From Paludibacteraceae bacterium (GTDB lineage: Bacteria > Bacteroidota > Bacteroidia > Bacteroidales > Paludibacteraceae), in NCBI GenBank assembly GCA_024405875.1, contig JAKSOA010000005.1, positions 32,940 to 96,939 of the forward strand: DNA of 64,000 nucleotides, read 5' to 3'. Both the position numbers and the translations under genes were made by a program. The notes below the pieces were generated by a model. That model worked only from the letters and a program-made list of their open reading frames with translations, was not told where the DNA came from and made no database searches. Of this stretch, positions 1 to 8,693 are shown piece after piece (the first letter of the stretch is position 1; each line of letters starts with the position of its first letter).

Positions 1-2
1 CA

Positions 3-3000
3 CAGGTAACCATAGGCACACAGGTGTGGATGGCAGAGAACTACCGTTGTAGCAAGTACGACACTCAGTCTGAGGCATACAGAGAGGGAAGATACACCAT
101 TCCAACATCAGAAGATGATTACGCATACACCCCGCACTACACTGATGCTTCAGATATGAGTAAATGGAATAGTTTTAATTGGGAATATGGAGTAAGACTC
201 ACTTACGCACAAGTAAATAAGTTGGGTTACCTATACAACTGGGCGGCTGCGGCTGGAATTGCAGATGGTCAGAAACAGACATCTACCTTCACAGGCAACC
301 GACAAGGCATCTGCCCCAACGGGTGGCATGTACCATCAAGGGCGGAGTGGCAAACATTGTATGATTACATATACAGTGTGCAAAAACTCTCGTCAAACGA
401 GGTTGGCAAACATCTGAATACCACCTCTGGCTGGTACGATGATGACAGTTCATACAAGCCATTGGATACGTATGGTTTTGCGGCTCTGCCGGCAGGCTAT
501 GCTTATGGAAGTGAGGTGAGATATGTTGGCCGCAGTGCTTATTTCTGGACGACTACTCCCTATGAGAGCAATAGCGACGGTGCTTACGGTCGCGGTCTCA
601 ATTACAAATATGACCACATGGACGACAATTACTACGATAAGTGCTACGGTCGTTCAGTGCGTTGTCTCAGAGACACACCAGCAGAAACTTTGTCTGTAAC
701 ACCAACTATAAAAGACTTTAGTTACAGTGGAGGACAGTTCACCATTGATATAACCTCTAACACCTCTTGGAGTGTATCTTGTGATAAGAGTTGGGTTGCA
801 TTATCAGAAACACAAGGTAGTGGTAATAAAGCGATTACTGCAAACATAGCACCAAACACCACTATATCAAACCGCAATGCAACCATTACGGTTACCACGG
901 CAGGTGGTAATACGGCATTTGTTACAGTAAATATGGAGGGCGTAACACCAACACCTAAAGATTATTCAGGCGTTATGCTGCAGGGTTTCTATTGGGATTC
1001 TTACAATGAGAATTATGCAAAGAAGGCTAACGGAGAATCTTACGGACGTACTAAGTGGGCAGACCTTAAAAATCAGGCACAGGAGATTGCCCAAACGTTT
1101 GATATGATTTGGCTTCCGCCATCAGCCCAGTCTGAGGGCGGTACAGGTTATCATCCAATTCAGTGGAGTAATCAAACTAGTGAATGGGGGTCAGTAACTC
1201 AACTAAAAGAACTTATTTTCACGTTAAAGACCTCAAATCCTGATATGAATGTAATAGCGGATATTGTTATCAACCATAAAGGTGGTAATGATTGGATTGA
1301 TTTAAGAAATGAGAATTTCGGCATGTATGGTAGCTTTACTCTACGTGAAAGCGGACAAACAAGCAAATATATTTGTAGGGATGATGAGGTATCCAAGCAG
1401 GCAGGTTGGACTGCTACGGGTGCAAATGATGCCGGCTATGATGTGCAATGTGAGGCATCTGGTGGCTACTGCGTGGCACGAGACCTTGACCACTCCAATG
1501 AATATTTAAGGAGTGCCATTAAGGCTTACCTTAGTTGGATGAAGAATGAAATAGGCTATGACGGCTGGCGTTATGACTACGTAAAAGGTTATCTTGGTAA
1601 ATACATAAAGGAGTATAACCAAGCCTCTGCCGGAGCATTCTCAGTAGGTGAGTATTGGGATGGTAGTTATGATGCCCTTACTAACTGGATAAATGAGACT
1701 GGCAAGACATCTAACGCATTTGATTTTAATTTAAAGTACAACGGTTTTAACAATGGCTTGGCATCGGGTAATTACAGGGCATTAGTTGGAATAGGTGCTG
1801 GTGCCGGGCTTATTGGAGACAACACCTATAAGCAATATGCCGTTACATTTGTTGATAACCACGATACTTTCCGTGTGAACGACAGCAAGTTTGAAGGAGA
1901 TTGGACACAGGCTAATGCCTACATTATTGCAATGCCTGGCACACCTTGCGTATTCTATCCTCACTGGGTAAAATGCAAGGAAGACATTAAGAAAATGATA
2001 GCTGTCCGTAAGGCTTGTGGTATTACCAATACATCTTCAGCCTCTTGTTCATCAACAGGTTCTTACTTTAGAGGTGAGGTTACAGGTAGCAAAGGTAAAC
2101 TTGTGGTATTCATAGGTTCTCAAGGTACTTGCCCATCAGGGTTCAAACTTGCCTGTTCTGGTAATGGGTGGGCATACTACACTAATATAGAGGTTGTTAT
2201 GCCTATCACTGTAAAACTAAAAGCGAGTTCCTTGTCAGAAGATTGGGAGAAAGTTAATTTGTATCATTGGGGAGACACATCACCCTCATGGCCAGGTATA
2301 AAGTTGGAAAATCTGGGTGGTTGGTATTCTTATACAATACAAAGCAAATCTTCTGTTGGTGTTATTTGGAACAATACCGGCAGTAAAATTTACAAACAGA
2401 CCAATGATATAGAGAATATTGCAACATCTACTTGCTATGCCATGAATGAAGAGACAGACCACGTTTTTGAAGTGGATTGCCAAACAGGCAGACCTATCGT
2501 GGCTCCCAAAAAAGGATATATAACACTTGTGTTCAAAAAACCAGAGTCAACCAAGTGTAATCCTATTCTTGAATGGGTGGGTGATAATGTTGAGCCAGTG
2601 TGGACCGTTGGTGGAGATGGTAATGTTATGGGCAAATACATTGGAGATGGTTGGTATTCATTTGAGCTTCCATATAAGGAAGGTGAATTCTCCGGTCAAA
2701 TTTTATATGGGAATAAAACTATGCGGGCACCAAATTGGAGTGCCGCATATAATTTGGTGTACGCTGAGGGAACACCTACATGGGCAAAACTTGAGGAACG
2801 TCAATTTAATTTTACCGGAGGTGAAGACAATACTGTCATTTATGTGACCTGTGGTTCATGGGATGGAGACTATGACCCCTGTGGAGAAATTGTTAAGGTT
2901 AATCTCACTTCTACGGAAGGAGGCTATGCTTATGGTCCGGATTTTTGTGGAAAGGGAATGGATGTTACTATTTATGCATACCCAGTAGAAGGTTATGAGT

Positions 3001-4139
3001 TTGTACAATGGAGTGATGGAAATACGGAAAATCCAAGAACAATCCATGTAGCAGAGAACGTAAATCTTTCTGCATCATTTGCAAAACTAAAATACACCGT
3101 AACATTCCAGGATGAAGATGGAGCCGAGTTACAGAAGAGCGATGTGGAGTACGGCGTTGTTCCTAAATACAATGGAGCAGTCCCAACTAAGCCATCTACA
3201 GCACAATATACATACACATTTGCAGGTTGGGATAAAGACGTTGTTGCGGTAAAGACTGCCGTTACATATACGGCAACTTATAACAAAGTCATAAATGAAT
3301 ACAATGTGATTTTATCCACTAGTGTCGGTGGTACTGCGAATGGGTCAGGGAAATACAAATATGGTTCAAATGCTGTGATAGAGGCAGTTCCAAGTGCAGG
3401 TTATGAGTTTGTTCAGTGGAGTGATGACAATACTGAAAATCCAAGAACTTTAGAAGTGCTGAAAGATGTTTCCTACACAGCAATATTCGGTGTTAAAACA
3501 TTAACAGTTGAGTTGACTGCTGACAGTGAAAAAGGGAGTGTATATGGTGCGGGAAAATACACCTACGGCAAAACGGCTACTGTTTATGCAAAGCCGGCAG
3601 CGGGGTATATGTTTGCTTCTTGGAGCGATGGAGTAACAACAAATCCTCGTAATATTGTTGTGAGCAATGATGTCAGCCTTGAAGCATTATTTGTAAGGGC
3701 TTCATATAATATTGAGGTCACGGTAAATGACATGACTATGGGTGTTGCTTTTGGCAGTGGAATTTATGATTATGGAGAAGAGGTCTCTTTAGAGGCTATG
3801 GCATTTGATGACTATGAATTTGTAAGTTGGAATGACGGCAACAAGGAGAACCCAAGGGTATTTAACGCAACAAGAGATTTGAGTTTTGTTGCTAACTTTA
3901 GAGATAAAGAACTGACCACAGAGGCTGCTGACTTGGTTAATAGTGAGTGTACTGCATACGCAAACGGCAATCATATAATTGCTCAAAGCAAATCTGACTG
4001 CGAAATTAAAATCTATGATTCTGTCGGACGCATTTTAACAGATTGCGGCACAACTGATTATTGTGATTGTTACGCACCCGTCTCTGGCTTGTATTTGGTT
4101 GTGTTTGGAGAAGAGTCTGTTAAAGTACAAATCAGATAG
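3..4139 (+). CDS. FISUMP-BACON-GH13 alpha-amylase with InlB-type repeats (5' partial)
   Basis: The frame is open to the left edge and the residues before the GTG at 24 read V-T-I-G-T-Q, the usual lead-in of a FISUMP (Fib_succ_major) domain, so the true start lies outside. Counting that GTG as residue 1: FISUMP about 1-217, BACON 220-305, GH13 alpha-amylase about 312-700. The four GH13 signatures are D-I-V-I-N-H (from 413), nucleophile D518 in Y-D-Y-V-K-G, acid/base E543 in V-G-E-Y-W, and N-H-D ending at D614. Two beta-rich, starch-binding-like stretches follow (about 722-950, with a P-S-W-P-G turn), then four W-S-D-G-N-T-E-N-P-R type divergent InlB repeats around one Listeria-Bacteroides repeat, and a C-terminus (about 1305-1371) like a type IX secretion sorting domain. 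Inferred role: secreted or surface-held starch degradation. The domain calls are solid; the CBM assignment is tentative. Confidence 0.85.
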   Translation, partial: QVTIGTQVWMAENYRCSKYDTQSEAYREGRYTIPTSEDDYAYTPHYTDASDMSKWNSFNWEYGVRLTYAQVNKLGYLYNWAAAAGIADGQKQTSTFTGNRQGICPNGWHVPSRAEWQTLYDYIYSVQKLSSNEVGKHLNTTSGWYDDDSSYKPLDTYGFAALPAGYAYGSEVRYVGRSAYFWTTTPYESNSDGAYGRGLNYKYDHMDDNYYDKCYGRSVRCLRDTPAETLSVTPTIKDFSYSGGQFTIDITSNTSWSVSCDKSWVALSETQGSGNKAITANIAPNTTISNRNATITVTTAGGNTAFVTVNMEGVTPTPKDYSGVMLQGFYWDSYNENYAKKANGESYGRTKWADLKNQAQEIAQTFDMIWLPPSAQSEGGTGYHPIQWSNQTSEWGSVTQLKELIFTLKTSNPDMNVIADIVINHKGGNDWIDLRNENFGMYGSFTLRESGQTSKYICRDDEVSKQAGWTATGANDAGYDVQCEASGGYCVARDLDHSNEYLRSAIKAYLSWMKNEIGYDGWRYDYVKGYLGKYIKEYNQASAGAFSVGEYWDGSYDALTNWINETGKTSNAFDFNLKYNGFNNGLASGNYRALVGIGAGAGLIGDNTYKQYAVTFVDNHDTFRVNDSKFEGDWTQANAYIIAMPGTPCVFYPHWVKCKEDIKKMIAVRKACGITNTSSASCSSTGSYFRGEVTGSKGKLVVFIGSQGTCPSGFKLACSGNGWAYYTNIEVVMPITVKLKASSLSEDWEKVNLYHWGDTSPSWPGIKLENLGGWYSYTIQSKSSVGVIWNNTGSKIYKQTNDIENIATSTCYAMNEETDHVFEVDCQTGRPIVAPKKGYITLVFKKPESTKCNPILEWVGDNVEPVWTVGGDGNVMGKYIGDGWYSFELPYKEGEFSGQILYGNKTMRAPNWSAAYNLVYAEGTPTWAKLEERQFNFTGGEDNTVIYVTCGSWDGDYDPCGEIVKVNLTSTEGGYAYGPDFCGKGMDVTIYAYPVEGYEFVQWSDGNTENPRTIHVAENVNLSASFAKLKYTVTFQDEDGAELQKSDVEYGVVPKYNGAVPTKPSTAQYTYTFAGWDKDVVAVKTAVTYTATYNKVINEYNVILSTSVGGTANGSGKYKYGSNAVIEAVPSAGYEFVQWSDDNTENPRTLEVLKDVSYTAIFGVKTLTVELTADSEKGSVYGAGKYTYGKTATVYAKPAAGYMFASWSDGVTTNPRNIVVSNDVSLEALFVRASYNIEVTVNDMTMGVAFGSGIYDYGEEVSLEAMAFDDYEFVSWNDGNKENPRVFNATRDLSFVANFRDKELTTEAADLVNSECTAYANGNHIIAQSKSDCEIKIYDSVGRILTDCGTTDYCDCYAPVSGLYLVVFGEESVKVQIR

Positions 4140-4160
4140 GTTGCAATTGTTAAATACTTA

Positions 4161-4205
4161 AAAATTTCCCCTGCCACCACACCCCGTAATGGCAGGGGAT
4201 TTTTG
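4161..4205. repeat. Palindromic element, copy 1, may act as terminator
   Basis: The 9-bp arms CCCCTGCCA (4168-4176) and TGGCAGGGG (4190-4198) enclose a 13-nt loop and are followed by ATTTTT. It sits 28 bp after the amylase stop, so it can end that transcript. The same arms and nearly the same loop recur at 4694-4725 and 6237-6266, which a plain terminator would not explain. Confidence 0.75.
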
Positions 4206-4278
4206 TGCTAAAATGATATAAAATCAGTTGTTTTTCTGGAGATAATTCACTATATTTGTATAAAATAACCAAATAGAT

Positions 4279-4309
4279 TTTGTTTGTAACTAAATAATAG
4301 TTACATTTG
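4279..4309 (+). promoter_or_regulatory. Bacteroidetes promoter of hicB-like gene
   Basis: TTTG at 4279-4282, a 19-bp spacer, then TACATTTG at 4302-4309, matching the TTTG / TAnnTTTG consensus. A TTG at 4307 in frame with the gene lies inside the -7 box, so translation should begin at the ATG at 4325. Confidence 0.7.
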
Positions 4310-4324
4310 CATCGTGGAAGAATT

Positions 4325-4675
4325 ATGAGCACTCTTAGTTATAACGGATTTATAGGAAGTATTGAAGTAAGCGAAAAGGATAATTGTCTTTTTGGGGAAG
4401 TGCTTGGTTTGCCTAACAATGTAAAAATCACATACGAAGGTGAAACTGTAGCGGAATTAAGAGAAGATTTTATAGGAGCCGTTGATGATTATTTGGCTGA
4501 TTGCAGTGCGAGAGGTGTTCTACCTAAAAGGTCTTACAAAGGAGCTTTTAATGTTAGGGTGTCGCCGGAACTACACGCCAGACTTGATGCATTGGCACAA
4601 ATGAACGGATTGTCTTTAAACAAATACATTAACAATGCATTGTCTATGACCGCGAGCAATGCAATGCAGTTTTGA
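4325..4675 (+). CDS. HicB-family antitoxin-like protein (orphan)
   Basis: About 116 residues. The N-terminal half has the HicB fold pattern (G-F-I-G-S-I, then C-L-F-G-E-V-L-G-L, then a helix ending in a D-D-Y-L type motif). The C-terminal half is an Arc-type ribbon-helix-helix (F-N-V-R-V-S-P-E-L-H, then L-N-K-Y-I-N-N-A-L). HicB proteins neutralise the HicA mRNA interferase and repress their own operon. No HicA-sized ORF lies on either side, so this copy is an orphan regulator or keeps a former partner's immunity function. The ATG at 4325 is chosen because the upstream promoter overlaps the earlier TTG. Confidence 0.75.
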   Translation: MSTLSYNGFIGSIEVSEKDNCLFGEVLGLPNNVKITYEGETVAELREDFIGAVDDYLADCSARGVLPKRSYKGAFNVRVSPELHARLDALAQMNGLSLNKYINNALSMTASNAMQF

Positions 4676-4693
4676 CTTTCAGCATATCATCAC

Positions 4694-4725
4694 CCCCCTG
4701 CCATCGCACCTGTAGTGGCAGGTGG
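4694..4725. repeat. Palindromic element, copy 2
   Basis: CCTGCCA (4697-4703) and TGGCAGG (4716-4722) with a 12-nt loop; the loop reads TCGCACCTGTAG and differs at only two positions from the copy at 6237. The arms extend outward with one mismatch. It lies 18 bp after the hicB-like stop. Confidence 0.7.
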
Positions 4726-4740
4726 ATGTCTATGCAACCA

Positions 4741-4758
4741 ATTTACTTAAAAGTAAAT
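4741..4758. promoter_or_regulatory. Palindromic operator candidate upstream of higBA
   Basis: ATTTACTT and AAGTAAAT are perfect 8-bp arms around a 2-bp centre, 26 bp upstream of the higBA -33 box. The position and AT-rich symmetry fit a site for the HigA-type XRE antitoxin, whose family usually represses its own operon. Binding is inferred. Confidence 0.45.
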
Positions 4759-4784
4759 AAAATTCACATAAATGTTAATATTTA

Positions 4785-4816
4785 TTTGTTTATTACATTA
4801 ATATTGGCTATCTTTG
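4785..4816 (+). promoter_or_regulatory. Promoter of higBA
   Basis: TTTG at 4785-4788, a 20-bp spacer and TATCTTTG at 4809-4816; the ATG follows 25 bp later. Confidence 0.75.
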
Positions 4817-4841
4817 CAATTGAAAATATTGATAATTTGAG

Positions 4842-5321
4842 ATGTCTAAAACAGTAAAAGTTAAAACTATAGAGCAAAACGATAATGTTAGTCTGTATTC
4901 AATTTGCTTTAATGGAGATGAAGAAAGTGAGTTTGAAAAATTTTTAAGTGAGTTTAGAAATAATGCAAAATTAAATGAGGAATACAGACGTATTTTGGTG
5001 GCTATTAATCACATTGTGGAGAAAGGGGCATTGGAAAGATTCTTTCGTCCTGAAGGGAAAATGAAGGACAATGTTTGTGCATTATCTATTGACACACATA
5101 GGTTGAGATTATATTGTTTGAGAATATCAAATCAGATACTGTTTGTAGGTAACGGTGGAGAGAAAAATAGTCGTACGTATCAAGAGAACGATTTATTAAA
5201 GGGTTATGTTATAGATTTGCAAAAATTTGACGAGTTGCTAAAAAAGGCACAGAAGACTGGTGAAATTTCCATTGAGAAAAACATAATTGTAGGTATAGAA
5301 AATAAAATTTTTGAATTATGA
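4842..5321 (+). CDS. RelE/HigB-type toxin
   Basis: A 159-residue protein with the core of the RelE/ParE (Gp49-like) toxin group: a charged helix (L-N-E-E-Y-R-R-I-L), then F-F-R-P-E-G-K-M-K-D, then strands ending L-R-L-Y-C-L-R-I and I-L-F-V-G-N-G-G. Toxins of this kind cleave ribosome-bound mRNA. The next gene, an XRE antitoxin, overlaps its stop by 4 bp (ATGA), the coupled arrangement of HigBA loci. A clean promoter and a palindrome lie upstream. The length exceeds minimal RelE because of a C-terminal helical extension. The family assignment is good; the exact target is not readable from sequence. Confidence 0.75.
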   Translation: MSKTVKVKTIEQNDNVSLYSICFNGDEESEFEKFLSEFRNNAKLNEEYRRILVAINHIVEKGALERFFRPEGKMKDNVCALSIDTHRLRLYCLRISNQILFVGNGGEKNSRTYQENDLLKGYVIDLQKFDELLKKAQKTGEISIEKNIIVGIENKIFEL

Positions 5322-5647
5322 CCACGCATAATGCTTTATTCCAACAATGTTTAGCTGAAATTCCGCAGATGCAAAGAGCGGAGTTTGAGTTGTGCCAAAA
5401 CATAGCGGACAGAATAGATGATATTTTGCATAGAAAACATCTTACTCAACGTGATTTGGCAAAAATGATAGGCAAAAGAGAGTCAGAGGTTTCCAGATGG
5501 ATGACAGGTCGTCATAATTTTACAATGAAGACAATTGCATCAATTTCAGTTGCATTAGGGGAACCGATAATATCTGTTACAAAAGACAGGTACGCAAACT
5601 CCTATAGCATTGCTTGTGAAGATGCGTGTCCATATAATAAACAGTAA
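5318..5647 (+). CDS. XRE-family antitoxin (HigA-type)
   Basis: 109 residues with one helix-turn-helix at about 45-90: L-T-Q-R-D-L-A-K-M-I-G, then S-E-V-S-R-W-M-T-G, then T-M-K-T-I-A-S-I-S-V-A-L-G. It overlaps the toxin gene by 4 bp, implying translational coupling. It is expected to bind and inhibit the toxin and, with it, repress the promoter at 4785-4816, perhaps through the palindrome at 4741-4758. The toxin-first gene order is typical of higBA. Confidence 0.8.
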   Translation: MTTHNALFQQCLAEIPQMQRAEFELCQNIADRIDDILHRKHLTQRDLAKMIGKRESEVSRWMTGRHNFTMKTIASISVALGEPIISVTKDRYANSYSIACEDACPYNKQ

Positions 5648-5658
5648 CTAACGAGAAT

Positions 5659-6231
5659 ATGAAGATTGTATATTTTCACGGCTTTGCGTCATCGGGGGCA
5701 AGCGGAACGGTGGAGACACTGCGTAATGAGTTAAAAGATTGTGAGATTTTGGCTCCTGATATTCCTGTGGACCCTGCTGAGGCTTTGCCTTATCTGCGTA
5801 AATATTGTGAGGATGTTAAGCCCGATGTCATCATAGGCACATCAATGGGCGGCATGTATGCCCAGCAGATGTTTGGGTTCAGGAAGATTTTAGTGAATCC
5901 CGCTTTCTTTATGACAAGGTACGGCATACTTAAAACAGGTGAGCATCCCTTCCTTAACGGCAGAAAGGACAGTGCCAAGACATTTAAGATTACCAAAGAC
6001 ATTATACAGCACTACAACCAAATGGAGAGGTTGCAGTTTAAGGGAATCACAGACTTTGATAGAGAAAACACCTACGGGCTATTTGGCACTAATGACCCCA
6101 CAGTCCACACCTACGATAAGTTTAAGGAGTATTACCCCAATGCCCAATGGTTTGAGGGTGAGCATCGCCTGAATGAGAAAGTGCTGCGTAAAGCAGTATT
6201 GCCACTACTTAAAAAAATAAAGGAAGCATAG
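5659..6231 (+). CDS. YqiA/YcfP-type alpha/beta-hydrolase (small esterase)
   Basis: 190 residues, the usual size of UPF0227/YqiA esterases. The N-terminus Y-F-H-G-F-A-S-S is the oxyanion-side motif, the nucleophile elbow is G-T-S-M-G-G with S62, a candidate acid lies in G-T-N-D-P-T, and the C-terminal E-H-R-L holds the likely catalytic His. It is a cytosolic hydrolase of unknown natural substrate. It starts 11 bp after the antitoxin stop and may be read from the same promoter, although nothing links it functionally to the toxin pair. A copy of the palindromic element follows its stop by 5 bp. Confidence 0.75.
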   Translation: MKIVYFHGFASSGASGTVETLRNELKDCEILAPDIPVDPAEALPYLRKYCEDVKPDVIIGTSMGGMYAQQMFGFRKILVNPAFFMTRYGILKTGEHPFLNGRKDSAKTFKITKDIIQHYNQMERLQFKGITDFDRENTYGLFGTNDPTVHTYDKFKEYYPNAQWFEGEHRLNEKVLRKAVLPLLKKIKEA

Positions 6232-6236
6232 AATCC

Positions 6237-6266
6237 CCCCTGCCACCGCACCTGTAATGGCAGGGG
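6237..6266. repeat. Palindromic element, copy 3
   Basis: The 9-bp arms CCCCTGCCA (6237-6245) and TGGCAGGGG (6258-6266) enclose the loop CCGCACCTGTAA. It is downstream of the esterase gene and shares its loop with copy 2, so it belongs to one repeat family with 4161-4205 and 4694-4725. Confidence 0.75.
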
Positions 6267-6392
6267 TTATTAAATAATAAACCTATAAATTATAATAAAC
6301 GACCTCAATTATACTAACAATTTATAAGTTATTGCAATAAGTTTGTAATAATTTATAAGTTGTTAATAATTTTTGTTCTATTTTTGCAGTGG
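6267..6392. other. AT-rich leader region with direct repeats
   Basis: No gene is visible. The 11-mer ATTTATAAGTT is present twice, at 6320-6330 and 6351-6361, and a second -7-like box TATTTTTG lies at 6379-6386 upstream of the better gdhA promoter. The repeats could be regulator sites for gdhA. Confidence 0.35.
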
Positions 6393-6426
6393 TTTGCTCC
6401 CCTACTCCAAGGTTTTATTAACTTTG
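6393..6426 (+). promoter_or_regulatory. Promoter of gdhA operon
   Basis: TTTG at 6393-6396, a 22-bp spacer and TAACTTTG at 6419-6426, giving a leader of about 85 nt before the gdhA ATG at 6518. Confidence 0.6.
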
Positions 6427-6517
6427 CAATTCCTAAGAAATGTGAGGTTTTGTGGCATCGTGGTATAACTATTTGAGATTAAACAATTTATATAACTTTA
6501 TTAAAATATTTTTAATT

Positions 6518-7855
6518 ATGAACGCTAAAAATGTAGTAGAGAGCCTAAAGAAGAGATTCCCTAATGAGCCGGAGTATCTTCAGGCAGTACAAGAGGTATT
6601 GGAGTCTATTGAGGACGTTTACAACCAACACCCGGAGTTTGAGAAAGCCAATCTTATTGAGAGACTTTGTATTCCAGACAGAATTTTCACATTCCGTGTA
6701 TCTTGGGTAGATGACAAAGGCAATGTACAAACAAACATGGCTTACCGTGTTCAACATAATATGGCTATCGGCCCTTACAAGGGCGGTATCCGTTTCCACT
6801 CATCAGTTAACCCTTCAATCTTGAAGTTCCTTGCTTTTGAGCAGACATTCAAGAACGCTCTTACAACACTTCCTATGGGTGGTGCTAAGGGTGGTTCAGA
6901 CTTCTCTCCACGTGGCAAGTCAAGCAATGAGGTTATGCGTTTCTGCCAGGCTTATATGCTTGAGCTTTGGAAACACATTGGTCCTGACACAGATATACCT
7001 GCTGGTGATATAGGTGTAGGCGGCCGTGAGGTTGGTTATATGTTTGGTATGTACCGCAAACTTAGCGGTGAGTTTACTGGAACATTTACAGGTAAGGGTC
7101 TTGAGTTTGGTGGTTCTCTTATCCGTCCTGAGGCTACAGGTTACGGTAACGTATATTTCCTTTGCTCAATGCTAAAAACTCGTGGTATTGACATCAAGGG
7201 CAAGAAGGTTCTTGTATCTGGTTCAGGTAACGTTGCCACATACACTTGTCAGAAACTGATTCAACTTGGTGCTATTCCAATGACACTTTCTGACTCTAAC
7301 GGTTATATCTATGACCCCGATGGTATCACACAAGAGAAACTTGAGTATGTTAAGGATTTGAAACAAGTACAACGTGGACGTATCCGTGAGTACGCTGAGA
7401 AATATCCTACAGCAATCTACCACGAAGGTATGCGTCCTTGGGGTGAGAAGGCTGACATTGTAATGCCATCTGCAACCCAGAATGAGATTAACGGTGAGGA
7501 CGCAAAGAAGATTGTCGCTAACGGTGTAATAGCAGTTGCAGAGGGTGCTAATATGCCTTCTACTCCTGAGGCTATTGCTACATTCCAACAGGCTAAACTT
7601 CTTTACTCTCCAGGTAAGGCTTCTAACGCCGGTGGTGTTGCTACATCAGGTCTTGAGATGAGCCAAAACTCTGAGCGTCTGAGTTGGAGCGCTGAGGAGG
7701 TTGACGCAAAACTTAAGGGCATTATGGCTAACATCCACGAGAATTGTGTTAAGTATGGCACAGAGCCAGACGGTTACATTAACTATGTTAAAGGTGCTAA
7801 CATTGCAGGCTTCATGAAGGTTGCAAAGGCTATGATGGCACAGGGAATAATTTAA
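6518..7855 (+). CDS. gdhA: NADP-type glutamate dehydrogenase
   Basis: 445 residues, the length of hexameric bacterial GDH. It carries G-G-A-K-G-G-S-D-F with the catalytic Lys, P-A-G-D-I-G-V-G-G-R-E with the catalytic Asp, and a Rossmann G-S-G-N-V-A-T near residue 240. It aminates 2-oxoglutarate with ammonium and a reduced nicotinamide. The frame extends 66 nt upstream, but the ATG at 6518 gives the family N-terminus (M-N-A-K-N-V). The next gene, nfnA, starts 3 bp after the stop, followed by nfnB and ddh, so the operon appears to join ammonia assimilation to NADPH supply. Cofactor preference is inferred from the subfamily. Confidence 0.95.
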   Translation: MNAKNVVESLKKRFPNEPEYLQAVQEVLESIEDVYNQHPEFEKANLIERLCIPDRIFTFRVSWVDDKGNVQTNMAYRVQHNMAIGPYKGGIRFHSSVNPSILKFLAFEQTFKNALTTLPMGGAKGGSDFSPRGKSSNEVMRFCQAYMLELWKHIGPDTDIPAGDIGVGGREVGYMFGMYRKLSGEFTGTFTGKGLEFGGSLIRPEATGYGNVYFLCSMLKTRGIDIKGKKVLVSGSGNVATYTCQKLIQLGAIPMTLSDSNGYIYDPDGITQEKLEYVKDLKQVQRGRIREYAEKYPTAIYHEGMRPWGEKADIVMPSATQNEINGEDAKKIVANGVIAVAEGANMPSTPEAIATFQQAKLLYSPGKASNAGGVATSGLEMSQNSERLSWSAEEVDAKLKGIMANIHENCVKYGTEPDGYINYVKGANIAGFMKVAKAMMAQGII

Positions 7856-7858
7856 TAT

Positions 7859-8689
7859 ATGTATAAGATTATTAATAAAGAGCAGTTCTCTGAGAATGTA
7901 TTCAGAATTGACGTTGAGGCACCACTTATAGCCAAGGCGCGCAAGGCTGGTCACTTTGTGATAATACGTATTGATGAGAACGGAGAGCGCATTCCTCTTA
8001 CAATTGCAGGAAGCGACCTTGAAAAAGGCACTATCACACTTGTAGTACAAAGAATTGGTGTCTCTTCAAACAAACTTTGCGCACTTAAAGCGGGCGACTA
8101 CATTGCTGATGTAGTCGGCCCTCTTGGCAAAGCAACCCATATAGAGAAATTTGGTACTGTTGTATGTGCTTGCGGTGGTGTAGGCACCGCCCCAATGCTT
8201 CCTATTGCAGAGGCTATGAAAAAGGCTGGCAATAAGGTAATTGCAGTACTTGCCGCAAGAACTAAAGACCTTGTGATTCTTGAAGACGAGGTAAGAAAAG
8301 TGTCAGATGAGGTTATAATTATGACCGACGATGGCTCATACGGTACAAAAGGACTTGTGACAAATGGCGTTGAGAGCATAATTAACAGAGAGAAAGTTGA
8401 CCTTTGCGTTACAATTGGTCCAGCCATTATGATGAAATTTGTCTCACTTCTGACAAAGAAGTATGAGGTTCCTACAGTTGCGTCACTCAACACAATTATG
8501 GTTGACGGAACAGGTATGTGCGGCGCTTGCCGCGTGTCAGTAGGCGGAGAGACAAAGTTTGTCTGCGTTGACGGACCAGAGTTTGACGCCCATCAGGTTG
8601 ATTTTGATGGAATGATGTCACGTATGGGTGCATACAGAGAACAGGAACAGGCAGCATTTGCCAAGTATAAGGAATCTATAAACGGTTAA
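7859..8689 (+). CDS. nfnA: NfnA-like FAD/NAD-binding, 2Fe-2S oxidoreductase subunit
   Basis: 276 residues of the dihydroorotate dehydrogenase electron-transfer / sulfide dehydrogenase beta family. A flavin-binding barrel (E-R-I-P-L-T-I-A-G) is followed by a nucleotide-binding domain (C-G-G-V-G-T-A-P-M-L-P) and a C-terminal 2Fe-2S loop, G-M-C-G-A-C-R with a further Cys in F-V-C-V-D-G. Together with the next gene it forms the NfnAB pair, which in anaerobes exchanges electrons among NADH, ferredoxin and NADPH by flavin bifurcation. It is often annotated simply as the small subunit of glutamate synthase; the fused bifurcation role is inferred from gene order and cofactors. Confidence 0.85.
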   Translation: MYKIINKEQFSENVFRIDVEAPLIAKARKAGHFVIIRIDENGERIPLTIAGSDLEKGTITLVVQRIGVSSNKLCALKAGDYIADVVGPLGKATHIEKFGTVVCACGGVGTAPMLPIAEAMKKAGNKVIAVLAARTKDLVILEDEVRKVSDEVIIMTDDGSYGTKGLVTNGVESIINREKVDLCVTIGPAIMMKFVSLLTKKYEVPTVASLNTIMVDGTGMCGACRVSVGGETKFVCVDGPEFDAHQVDFDGMMSRMGAYREQEQAAFAKYKESING

Positions 8690-8693
8690 TATT

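Noticed and set aside
4672-4857. 61-codon plus-strand ORF between hicB-like and HigB genes
   Set aside because: Runs through the palindromic element, the operator-like palindrome and the higBA promoter.
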